DNA of 64,000 nt, taken from NCBI GenBank assembly GCA_046154125.1, contig JBJXEJ010000146.1, forward strand, positions 1 through 64,000. Reading direction: 5' to 3'. Positions 55,367-63,436 of this stretch are shown piece after piece (within the stretch, counting starts at the first letter, position 1; each line of letters starts with the position of its first letter). The DNA comes from PBB1 sp046154125. Its GTDB lineage: Bacteria > Pseudomonadota > Gammaproteobacteria > Burkholderiales > Burkholderiaceae_C. Below the pieces are notes generated by a model. The model was not told the DNA's origin, ran no database searches, and saw only the letters and a program-made list of their open reading frames with translations. The translations under genes and the position numbers were made by a program.

Positions 55367-55406
55367 ATCTCATCATGTCAAATAACAATCGCAGCCGAAT
55401 TAATGC

Positions 55407-56000
55407 TCAAGCACGTTTGGTCTGCATGTAGCCCCGACAGAAAGCCAATGCTGCTGTGCGTTGGGTCGCGAAAAGATTCTTCATTTCTTCTGGGCTGTAT
55501 GATGATTTAATACTAGATGATTCCTTTGCCTTGCAGCAATTTAGAATCGCGGTAATCATCACTGTATTGTCAGAATCTGGGTAGTTCTTTAAGCAATTGA
55601 GAAGTGTTTCTGTCGCGCTACCACCGCACAAATCTTTGCAGGGTGAGTTGGGTGTAAATGGCTTATTATTTACTTTGCAATTAGTGGGTGATGGCCAATT
55701 CCGAGTATCACAGTAGAATGAAGGGTGTCCGCCGATACATTCTATTTGAGCTTGAACCTGTGAGTGAGCCGCCGATTGCGTTCCGGAGGTTGTACATAGC
55801 TTTCCGGTGCTAGTCACGTAGCGTTCGGTCGCAAGCGATTTAATCGGAATAGCTATGGAGGCAACTGCCGATCCTTTGGCAATTCCGCTCAGGAGCAGTC
55901 GGCGTCGCGAACTGGATTTCTCAGATTCTGAAATAATACTGATATCTTCCATCGCTGCGTTGATGGAGTTATCAATTTTATTCTTATCTTTGTCATTCAT
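55407..56000 (-). CDS. Exported ten-cysteine protein, putative HPr-rel-A partner
   Basis: Unrecognised 197-aa protein. Residues 31-59 hold a SRRRLLLSG twin-arginine-like leader followed by a hydrophobic stretch and an ALATE-like end, so the rest is probably in the periplasm. The mature part has ten cysteines (positions 69, 88, 97, 108, 121, 125, 136, 155, 156, 188), enough for five disulfides, and no recognised domain. GAGG precedes the ATG at 56000; an upstream ATG at 56012 lacks support. It is AT-rich against the window average and directly precedes the PqqD-like gene. Confidence 0.72.
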   Translation of the reverse strand: MNDKDKNKIDNSINAAMEDISIISESEKSSSRRRLLLSGIAKGSAVASIAIPIKSLATERYVTSTGKLCTTSGTQSAAHSQVQAQIECIGGHPSFYCDTRNWPSPTNCKVNNKPFTPNSPCKDLCGGSATETLLNCLKNYPDSDNTVMITAILNCCKAKESSSIKSSYSPEEMKNLFATQRTAALAFCRGYMQTKRA

Positions 56001-56050
56001 AGGGCACCTCAATGATTTCGTGGATCTTGTTATTTCGGCGGAGCAATTTT

Positions 56051-57451
56051 CTACTGGCCTTCGTGAAATAAGACCACGCTGACTGTCTCAATCAAAACAA
56101 GCATATCCAAGAAGAGTGAATTATTCTTGACATAGTACAAGTCAAACTGATGCTTTTTCCGGGCGTCTTCCAGTGATCCGCCATAGTGGTAGCGCACCTG
56201 AGCCCATCCTGTGATGCCCGGCTTGACGGAATGTCGCAACTCATAAAACGGGACATCAACCTTCAGTTGATCCACAAAGGTCGGGCGCTCGGGGCGAGGC
56301 CCCACCAGACTCATTTCACCGACCAGCACGCTGAAAAGCTGCGGTAATTCATCAATGCGAGTTTTCCGCATGAATGAGCCTACCCGTGTAATTCGGGGGT
56401 CATTCTTGGACGCCCACTTTGCTATTCCGTCTTTCTCGGCATCGATTCGCATGCTGCGAAATTTTATGCACATGAACACACGGCCGCCGAGGCCAACCCG
56501 CGCCTGACGGTAAATAATTGGTCCTGGGCTGTCAATCCATATCGCGATGACTGCCAATACCATCAGAGGGGCAGTCAAAAGTAATAAAATCGAAGACGTA
56601 ATGATATCAAAGGATCGCTTCATCAGCCTGCGGAAAGCGCCTTGAATAAAGCCTTCTTCATATACCAGCCAGCTTGCTTTCAGGCTGTCTAGCCGAACTT
56701 CACGTTTTGTTTTTTCACAAAATCCGGCCAAATTGAGGACCGAGATACCACGGATTCGGCACTCTAGCAACTGTTCCATGGGGATGCCGCCGCCACGATG
56801 TTCCCGTACCGCGACAACTATTTCCGAAACTGAGTATCTTGTGGCAATGTCGATCAAAGAAGTCTTATTTGGAAATACGCGAGCACCTAACAATTTTTTA
56901 TCCGTCGTGTCGTGCTCTTCACAGGTGGAAAAGAAACCGATGACATTGCGGGCAGTTCGACCAGGTGCGCGTAGATCCGTTGCAATAGCTTGAGCCTCTT
57001 CACCCGTTCCGACTATCAAGACAGAAGGCTGAATCGTTACACGCTGCATAACATAGAAACATCCTCGAGAGAGGATCAGACCAATTGCCAGGTATGCAAT
57101 GGCTGCTGGAATAAGCTGTTCTATGTAACCCCTGTCCGCAACGATCCTCAAAGTAAGACTCGTCAGGTAGCCACCGACACAAATGGCGAGTATCGTACGG
57201 GTTGCCTTGGCGGTAGGTGAGATTGCCTTTGGCCTGTAGAGACCGACAAGCGCGTACATGAGAGCCATCACCAAAGAAAACAGAGTGGCCCCAAAAAGTA
57301 TCAACGGCAATTCGGGCACCGCGTCTGATATGGTCATGTACCGGCTGGTCAGTGTGGACGCTGCAAGCAAGACCGCAGTGAAGCAAAGTGACAAGTCAAC
57401 TACCATCCCGGCTGGTGCACTAGGCAGTACGTTGTGCTGGTATACCCGCAT
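56051..57451 (-). CDS. XrtA-type full-length undecaprenyl-phosphate sugar transferase
   Basis: Sugar transferase of 466 aa. About five N-terminal membrane helices (~17-145) and a cytoplasmic CoA-binding-like region (~150-270) are followed by a helix (~280-305) and the catalytic domain with KFRSMR, DPRITRVGSFMRKTRIDELP, GPRP and GITGWAQV. It matches the transferase family linked to XrtA loci and probably starts XrtA-polymer assembly. GGGAGA lies before the ATG at 57451. It is separated from its usual neighbours by the regulatory gene prsK, which is divergent. Confidence 0.9.
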   Translation of the reverse strand: MRVYQHNVLPSAPAGMVVDLSLCFTAVLLAASTLTSRYMTISDAVPELPLILFGATLFSLVMALMYALVGLYRPKAISPTAKATRTILAICVGGYLTSLTLRIVADRGYIEQLIPAAIAYLAIGLILSRGCFYVMQRVTIQPSVLIVGTGEEAQAIATDLRAPGRTARNVIGFFSTCEEHDTTDKKLLGARVFPNKTSLIDIATRYSVSEIVVAVREHRGGGIPMEQLLECRIRGISVLNLAGFCEKTKREVRLDSLKASWLVYEEGFIQGAFRRLMKRSFDIITSSILLLLTAPLMVLAVIAIWIDSPGPIIYRQARVGLGGRVFMCIKFRSMRIDAEKDGIAKWASKNDPRITRVGSFMRKTRIDELPQLFSVLVGEMSLVGPRPERPTFVDQLKVDVPFYELRHSVKPGITGWAQVRYHYGGSLEDARKKHQFDLYYVKNNSLFLDMLVLIETVSVVLFHEGQ

Positions 57452-57846
57452 GGTGAATGGTCTCCCTCGAGCCGCAGCTCTCGTCGATCTGGCGGTAAAC
57501 GCCAATCGACGCGCTTACGAATGTAAGCAACTGATCCGGACCATTATTGTTTGGCGTTCGTGCATCGGCATCCCCTGAGTTGGGGGTCTGCTGCGACGTT
57601 TCGCACGTATCGTCAAGATTCGGAGGGTCCGAACCGAGTGAGGCCCAAGCCGGAGAGTTTGCGCGGTGCCCGGCGAGCCGTGCGTGCTTTTTCGGGCGTG
57701 CAACCACTTACTTTCAAGTTCACTGCGCTGGGTCGGGCACATTCAATCTGACAGCGAAGATTTCGCTGCAAATCCGCATTCAGATGCGGGCTTGAAGTGT
57801 CGAATTCGATGTCAAGCTCAGGCAAGGATGCCTTTCATCTCAGACC
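57452..57846. other. Divergent region between sugar transferase and prsK
   Basis: Gene-free stretch of 395 bp. It must hold the promoters for the reverse block and for prsK. I looked for GG-N10-GC sigma-54 elements on both strands and found none with good halves. There is no strong hairpin, and the short open frames here have no ribosome sites. Regulatory sites cannot be fixed from sequence alone. Confidence 0.6.
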
Positions 57847-59952
57847 ATGGACTCACGAAGCACGATCTTTGCAGCCTGGAGCTTCGGCCTCGTGGGCGTT
57901 GCTCATCTTGCGTTTGCGTTGCACCTCGTTGGCGTTGGGTACGGTCGTTCGATCAGAACAGTGTCTGCACTGATGTTGGTCGCCGCCGTCGCCTGCACTT
58001 CCTGCTGGGGCTGGTTCGCGATGGCCAGTGTGCTGAATGCGTCTCGATACATCGAGGTGATTTCTTCGCTGCTTGACATTTCGCGGTACGGCCTGTGGCT
58101 TCTGTTTCTCCTGTCGATTCGACGTCAGCCTCTGGACGGGGCTGCGAGGGCTTCGACTCTCACTGCAGTGGCGATCGTCCTGGTCGCTGTTTCAGTTGTG
58201 GTTCAGGTCATCGGGGGGGGGGGATTCAGTTTCCCATGGGCCACTGAACGCTTGACGCCGATGACGTCCATGGCGTTGGCCATATTTGGTTTGGTTTTGG
58301 TCGAGCAGGTATTCCGAAACGTACCCATCGACTCCCGTTGGAGTGTCAAGCCGATTTGCGCCGGCCTTGCAGGTTCGTTTGCATTCGATCTGTACCTCTA
58401 CTCCCAAGCCGTCATTTTTGGCAAAGTCGATGTGGATTCGTACAGCATACGCGGGGCGATTCACGCTCTCATGACCCCGCTGCTATTCATCTCGACCACG
58501 CGGCTTCGCGATTGGACTTCTCAGCTTCGAATCTCGCGCACGGCGGCGTTCCATTCTGCAACGCTGTTAATTTGCGGGATTTATCTCCTGTTCATCTCTG
58601 GAGTCGGCTACTACATCAAGTTTTTTGGTGGGGATTGGGGCCGTGCGTTGCAGATATGCGTCGTCTTTGCCTCCTTGATGCTTTTGCTCTTGCTGGCGGT
58701 TTCGGGATCTGTCCGAGCGAAGCTGCGGTTCGTCCTGAGCAGGAATTTTTTTCGATATCGCTACGACTACAGAGAGGAATGGTTGAAGTTCACGCAAGCG
58801 CTCTGTGCTCAAAGTACCCCGCAGGAAATGGGGCGACAGGTGATCCAGGGACTTGCCGATCTGGTGGAGAGCCCCGGTGGTGGCCTCTGGATGAAGGATG
58901 CAAATTCTCCATCCTTCAATCAAACCGCCCGCTTGAATCTCGACGCAAGACAGGGAATTGAGGACGCATCTTCGGAGTTGTGCAAGGTTCTGGAGCGGGA
59001 GAACACGATCATCAATCTGGAGGAGTACCGTTCATTTCCGGGTCGTTACGGATCCATGCCGTTGCCATCTTGGCTACAAGCAATGCATGAGGCTTGGTTG
59101 ATCGTCCCGTTGATCGTTGGTGAAAGATTGATCGGGTTTGTCGTTCTGATGCGAGCGAGGATTCCTTTTGATGCCAATTGGGAGGTCCATGACCTGCTGA
59201 AGACTGCCAGTCGGCAGGCGGCCAGCTTCTTGGCTCAGATGGTCGCCACCGAGGCTTTGCTGGAAGTCAGCAAGTTTGATGCGTTCAATCGCATGTCTGC
59301 GTTCGTCGTGCATGACCTGAAGAACATCGTCACCCAGCTTTCGCTGATGATGAAAAACGCCAAACGCCTGCATGCGAACCCGGAGTTCCAGCAGGACATG
59401 CTAGATACCGTCGAGAATTCTCTGGAAAAAATGCGCCAATTGATGGCGCAGTTGAGAGAAGGAACGACACCTGCTGGGACTACCTTCGGAGTCGATTTGG
59501 GAGGAGTGATCCGTCGAATCGAGTCTGGCACGAACGGGCGCGGGCGTCAGCTGGAGGTGCGCTGTTTGGGCACGGTCGTCTCTCGTGGCCACGAAGAGCG
59601 AATCGAGAGGGTCATAGGCCATGTAGTGCACAACGCACTGGACGCCACGGACCCGGGTGGAAGAGTCTGGCTTCAACTCGACACGATCGGAGATCGGGCG
59701 CGCGTGATCGTTGGCGATACCGGCCATGGCATGACTGCCGAATTCATCCGAGATCGTTTGTTCAAGCCATTTCAATCGACAAAGCCCACGGGAATGGGGA
59801 TTGGAGCGTACGAGAGCTCGCAATACATTCAGGAACTTGGCGGGAAGATTTCTGTTGTCAGTGAGCCTGAAAGGGGAACAGAAGTGACATTGCTGATTCC
59901 CTTGTTCAAGGGGTGGAGTGGCCCTGACCTTGATCTATTGAAGCCCAGTTGA
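57847..59952 (+). CDS. prsK: XrtA-system histidine kinase PrsK
   Basis: Membrane sensor kinase of 701 aa. About eight transmembrane helices occupy residues ~5-285, a GAF-like domain follows (~315-475), then a short dimerisation helix with His489 (FVVHDLKN) and the HATPase domain (~590-695) with HNALDATDPGG and GDTGHGMT. It is the probable partner of PrsR. An 11-G homopolymer (58213-58223) encodes Gly-Gly-Gly-Gly within a membrane part and would put the gene out of frame if its length changed. The ATG at 57847 fits the family start. Confidence 0.92.
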   Translation: MDSRSTIFAAWSFGLVGVAHLAFALHLVGVGYGRSIRTVSALMLVAAVACTSCWGWFAMASVLNASRYIEVISSLLDISRYGLWLLFLLSIRRQPLDGAARASTLTAVAIVLVAVSVVVQVIGGGGFSFPWATERLTPMTSMALAIFGLVLVEQVFRNVPIDSRWSVKPICAGLAGSFAFDLYLYSQAVIFGKVDVDSYSIRGAIHALMTPLLFISTTRLRDWTSQLRISRTAAFHSATLLICGIYLLFISGVGYYIKFFGGDWGRALQICVVFASLMLLLLLAVSGSVRAKLRFVLSRNFFRYRYDYREEWLKFTQALCAQSTPQEMGRQVIQGLADLVESPGGGLWMKDANSPSFNQTARLNLDARQGIEDASSELCKVLERENTIINLEEYRSFPGRYGSMPLPSWLQAMHEAWLIVPLIVGERLIGFVVLMRARIPFDANWEVHDLLKTASRQAASFLAQMVATEALLEVSKFDAFNRMSAFVVHDLKNIVTQLSLMMKNAKRLHANPEFQQDMLDTVENSLEKMRQLMAQLREGTTPAGTTFGVDLGGVIRRIESGTNGRGRQLEVRCLGTVVSRGHEERIERVIGHVVHNALDATDPGGRVWLQLDTIGDRARVIVGDTGHGMTAEFIRDRLFKPFQSTKPTGMGIGAYESSQYIQELGGKISVVSEPERGTEVTLLIPLFKGWSGPDLDLLKPS
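58213..58223 (+). repeat. Homopolymer of 11 G within prsK
   Basis: Eleven consecutive G residues at codons ~123-126 of prsK. In the given sequence the kinase reads through in frame. G-tracts of this length are classic sites of slipped-strand mispairing, but they are also prone to sequencing error. Confidence 0.85.
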
Positions 59953-60194
59953 AGCTATCGAGCGAAGACGGCTGAGAACTTCCTCGAATGAGCACACTCG
60001 ACGTGCCTAATTCACGATAGGCGTCGGCTTGCGGGCCGCGCCACAGCGGTTGCATTGCGGTGACCCCCTGCACCGTGCCATCATCGTCACGTGAAGTAAC
60101 AAGTAAATATTCAGATGCAATGGGTTGTTTGGTTTGTAGCATCGCGGGCGCTTCTTCGAAGCTCCGCAGGTTTTTTCAGATGAAGGGATAGAGG

Positions 60195-60830
60195 ATGGAT
60201 ACTTTTGCCAAGAACCCGGTGCGACTGATTCGCACTCTGTTGGTCGCGTTATGCGTTGCTCTGCTTTCCGGATGCGGAAGTTTCTCTGAAAAACTTCAGC
60301 CTGCGCCCGCTTTGGCAGCAACGCAGGATTACAGCTACATCATCGGCCCTGGTGACAATCTAAACATCATTGTTTGGCGCAATCCTGAGTTGTCGATGTC
60401 TGTCCCGGTGAGGCCTGACGGGAAATTCTCCACGCCCCTTATCGAAGAATTTATTGCACAGGGAAAGAATCCTGTCGAAATCGCTAGAGATATCGAAAAA
60501 CTTTTGTCAAAGTACGTTCGGGATCCAGTGGTTACGGTAATCGTTACTGGATTTGTCGGACCCTACGATCAGCAAATTCGCGTCGTGGGAGAAGCTGCAA
60601 AACCTCAGGTGCTTTCCTACAAGCAGAAAATGAGTTTACTGGATGTGATGATTGCAGTAGGTGGTTTGACGGATTTCGCTGCTGGTAATGATGCAACCAT
60701 TCTTCGCACCAGTGATTCCAACAAGCAATACTCAGTTAGGTTGAAGGATCTTGTCAAGCGAGGTGATATATCGGCCAATGTCGAGATGAAGCCGGGCGAT
60801 ATTCTGATAATCCCGCAGAGCTTCTTCTAA
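60195..60830 (+). CDS. Polysaccharide export lipoprotein (Wza-like, XrtA system)
   Basis: Outer-membrane export protein of 211 aa. The lipobox LLSGC puts the lipidated cysteine at residue 27. A Poly_export domain (~45-125: YIIGPGDNLNIIVWRNPELS) and one SLBB domain (~125-190: QIRVVGEAAKPQ) follow, then the short DILIIPQSFF end. It is shorter than E. coli Wza (one SLBB and no long C-terminal helix), as is normal for XrtA loci. It is the only exporter-type gene in the window, so both polymers may share it; that is inference. Confidence 0.9.
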   Translation: MDTFAKNPVRLIRTLLVALCVALLSGCGSFSEKLQPAPALAATQDYSYIIGPGDNLNIIVWRNPELSMSVPVRPDGKFSTPLIEEFIAQGKNPVEIARDIEKLLSKYVRDPVVTVIVTGFVGPYDQQIRVVGEAAKPQVLSYKQKMSLLDVMIAVGGLTDFAAGNDATILRTSDSNKQYSVRLKDLVKRGDISANVEMKPGDILIIPQSFF

Positions 60831-60909
60831 ACTGAACTTTTGCAGTTCTTGATTGATTCCGTTGGCGGAATGATATCGGCGAACCTCTTACTAATTAACG
60901 ATTGATTCG

Positions 60910-62490
60910 ATGGAAGAACTGCTTTCTCAACTGTCTGCGATCGCCAGAAGCATGTGGCGCTTCAGGTGGCCGTCCGTTCTGGTCGCCTGGTTGGTGGGGA
61001 TTGCCGGGACGGTGATTGCCTTCACCATTCCCGATCGCTACGAAGCCTCCTCTCGCGTTTACGTCGATACAGAGTCGATTTTGAAGCCATTGATGTCGGG
61101 TCTGGCGGTGCAGCCGAACGTTGATCAGCAGGTGGAAATGTTGAGTCGAACGCTGATCAGTCGTCCGAATGTCGAAAAATTGGTCCGCATGGCTGATCTC
61201 GATCTCAAGAGTCAATCGAAATCCCAGCAAGATGCCTTGGTCACAGATTTGATGACAACGCTTCAGATCAAATCGGTTGGCCGAGACAATTTATACACAC
61301 TCGCCTATCGGGACTCGGATGCTGCAAAGGCTCAGCGAGTTATTCAGTCATTTGTTTCTATTTTTATAGAATCCAGTCTTGGAGCATCCCGAAAAGATAC
61401 CGATACCGCCAAGGTATTCATCAATGATCAAATAAAAGCATACGAAGGTAAACTTCTAGAGGCTGAGTCGCGATTGAAGGAATTCAGATTGCGTAACATT
61501 CAGGTTCAAATAGGTGAAGGCAAGGATTCGGTTGCCAGATTGAGTGAATTGAGTGATCTCCTTGATCGGGCCAAGCTGGAACTGCGAGAGGCCGAGCAGG
61601 CTCGCGATGCCAGTCGGCAGCAATTGAACAATGAAAAGGCACTGAGTGCTGGCGCATCTCCATTGAAATCCCTCTTGGAGGAGTCTGCGATCACGGTTGG
61701 AACGCCTGAGATTGACGCTCGAATTGACGCGCAGAAGCGTAATCTGGATTCTTTGTTGCAGCGATTTACTGAACAGCATCCTGATGTTGTCGTTACGCGG
61801 AAATTGATCCGGGATCTGGAAGAGCAGAAAAAGAAGGAAGTGAAAGAGCTTCGGAAGGCTGCTGCGGCAAACCCCTCGATTCCATCCACCAATAATAATT
61901 TGGTTTATCAGGAACTGAATAAGATGATGGCAAATTCGGAGGTTCAGGTGGCCGCGCTCAAGGCCAGGGTGGCCGAGTATTCGTCGCGTTACAGCCAGGC
62001 ACGAGAAATGGTCAAGGTGGCACCGCAAATCGAGGCTGAAGCGGCTCAGCTCAATCGCGATTACGAAATCAACAAAAGAAACTACGAGGATCTCGTGAAG
62101 CGTCGGGAAGCCGCGTCGATGTCGGGAGATCTCGACTCTGCTGCGGGCGTCGCCGATTTCCGATTGATAGATCCTCCGCGTGTTTCGGCCAATCCGGTGT
62201 CACCGAATCGACTGATCTTGTTGTCCTTGGCGATGCTTGCGGCCATTGCCGCCGGAACTCTGACCGCGTTTGCTGCCAGCCAGCTTCGACCGGTATTTCA
62301 CAGCCCGAGCGATTTGCGCTCGAAATTCGATTTCCCGCTTTTGGGGATGGTCTCGATGGTCTCCAACGACTCCGATCACAGGAGGGAGAGAGTCGACCGG
62401 TTCAAATTTGCAATCTCATCGGGTGGCTTGGTCGGTGTTTTCTTGGTCGGATTGATTGGCATGGCGCTGATCGCGGCCAGGCAAGGGTAA
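60910..62490 (+). CDS. XrtA-type polysaccharide chain-length determinant
   Basis: Wzz-family co-polymerase of 526 aa. An N-terminal helix (~21-40) is followed by a long periplasmic region with coiled coils (~165-370), then a helix near 435-455 preceded by a proline motif (DPPRVSANPVSP). Unusually a third hydrophobic segment ends the protein (~500-520), giving a membrane-terminal C-end. The kinase is the next gene, 4 bp downstream. It is a second chain-length protein in addition to EpsF at 27924, consistent with two separate polymers. Confidence 0.9.
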   Translation: MEELLSQLSAIARSMWRFRWPSVLVAWLVGIAGTVIAFTIPDRYEASSRVYVDTESILKPLMSGLAVQPNVDQQVEMLSRTLISRPNVEKLVRMADLDLKSQSKSQQDALVTDLMTTLQIKSVGRDNLYTLAYRDSDAAKAQRVIQSFVSIFIESSLGASRKDTDTAKVFINDQIKAYEGKLLEAESRLKEFRLRNIQVQIGEGKDSVARLSELSDLLDRAKLELREAEQARDASRQQLNNEKALSAGASPLKSLLEESAITVGTPEIDARIDAQKRNLDSLLQRFTEQHPDVVVTRKLIRDLEEQKKKEVKELRKAAAANPSIPSTNNNLVYQELNKMMANSEVQVAALKARVAEYSSRYSQAREMVKVAPQIEAEAAQLNRDYEINKRNYEDLVKRREAASMSGDLDSAAGVADFRLIDPPRVSANPVSPNRLILLSLAMLAAIAAGTLTAFAASQLRPVFHSPSDLRSKFDFPLLGMVSMVSNDSDHRRERVDRFKFAISSGGLVGVFLVGLIGMALIAARQG

Positions 62491-62494
62491 TTCG

Positions 62495-63436
62495 ATGGCC
62501 AGTCTCATTGAACAAGCAGCGCTGCGGTTGGAACAGTTGCGTCGTGCGGGTGTCTCGATTCCCGAGCGAGTGGTGCCGGAGGCTGCTTCGGCTGCAGCCG
62601 TGTCGGCGTCGAATCCCGCGCTGAAGGTTGAAACCGACTCCAGTCCGCAAGGCGCACCCAAGCAACTGCTGCCGGTGCAAACGTCGCAACATGTGACGCT
62701 CGACCTCGATATGTTGAGTGCCTCGGGCATCGTCACGCCGAACGCGCCGCGATCATTTCTGGCGGACCAGTTCCGCCTCATCAAGCGGCCACTCATCGCC
62801 AATATCAAGGGTAAGGATGCCAGTGCCCTGAAGCATGGCAACCTGATCATGGTGACCAGTTCGCTGGCCGGTGAAGGAAAGAGTTTCAGTTCCGTCAATC
62901 TGGCGATGAGTATCGCCATGGAACTCGACAACACGGTCATGCTGGTCGACGCCGATGTGGCGCGGCCCTCGGTTCTGCGCATGCTGGGCCTGCCGCCCGG
63001 CCCAGGGCTCTTGGACTTGCTCGAAGGCAAGACCGACATGCACAGCGTCCTGTTGAAAACCAACATCGACAAGCTGACGATTCTTCCAAGTGGAACACCT
63101 CATCCCAAGGCGACAGAACTGCTCGCCAGCGATGCAATGAGAGCGCTGCTTGACGACATGGCTCAGCGGTATCCCGATCGAATCATCATCTTCGATTCGC
63201 CGCCTTTGCTGCTGACGACGGAGTCGCGAGTCCTGGCGACGCAGATGGGGCAGGTCGTGATGGTTGTGCAGGCCGACAAGACTTTGCAGTCCGACGTGCA
63301 ACACGCACTCTCGACGATCAAGAACTGCTCGCACATCAATCTCGTGCTGAACAAGACGCGTGGAATGGCCGCTGGTGGATACGGCTACGGGTACGGTTAC
63401 GGATACGGGGAACCCAGTGGCAAATCGGCAGCCTGA
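62495..63436 (+). CDS. XrtA-associated tyrosine autokinase
   Basis: BY-type kinase of 313 aa. Walker A is GEGKSF (Gly126-Ser130), Walker A' is VMLVDADVARPS and Walker B is IIIFDSPPL. A Ser/Ala-rich N-terminal tail (~1-75) precedes the ATPase. The C-terminus is a Gly-Tyr repeat (GGYGYGYGYGYGE) with five tyrosines, the likely autophosphorylation cluster, encoded by a degenerate hexamer repeat at 63377-63406. It follows the chain-length gene by 4 bp and overlaps the next gene by 20 nt if that starts at GTG 63417. Confidence 0.93.
   Translation: MASLIEQAALRLEQLRRAGVSIPERVVPEAASAAAVSASNPALKVETDSSPQGAPKQLLPVQTSQHVTLDLDMLSASGIVTPNAPRSFLADQFRLIKRPLIANIKGKDASALKHGNLIMVTSSLAGEGKSFSSVNLAMSIAMELDNTVMLVDADVARPSVLRMLGLPPGPGLLDLLEGKTDMHSVLLKTNIDKLTILPSGTPHPKATELLASDAMRALLDDMAQRYPDRIIIFDSPPLLLTTESRVLATQMGQVVMVVQADKTLQSDVQHALSTIKNCSHINLVLNKTRGMAAGGYGYGYGYGYGEPSGKSAA
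63377..63406 (+). repeat. Five-fold GGN-TAC hexamer repeat in the kinase tyrosine tail
   Basis: Five consecutive GGN TAC codon pairs encode the Gly-Tyr repeat of the autokinase C-terminus. Third-position variation of the glycine codon suggests selection on protein sequence rather than recent slippage, though a copy change would leave the frame intact and alter the number of tyrosines. Confidence 0.75.

Noticed and set aside
60020..60040. GG-GC sigma-54-like element before the Wza-type gene
   Set aside because: Spacing is one base short, with a poor -24 half.
59906..60142. Reverse-strand 78-codon frame after prsK
   Set aside because: It overlaps the prsK 3' end, has no ribosome site and resembles no protein I know. 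It may be a chance frame in the intergenic region.
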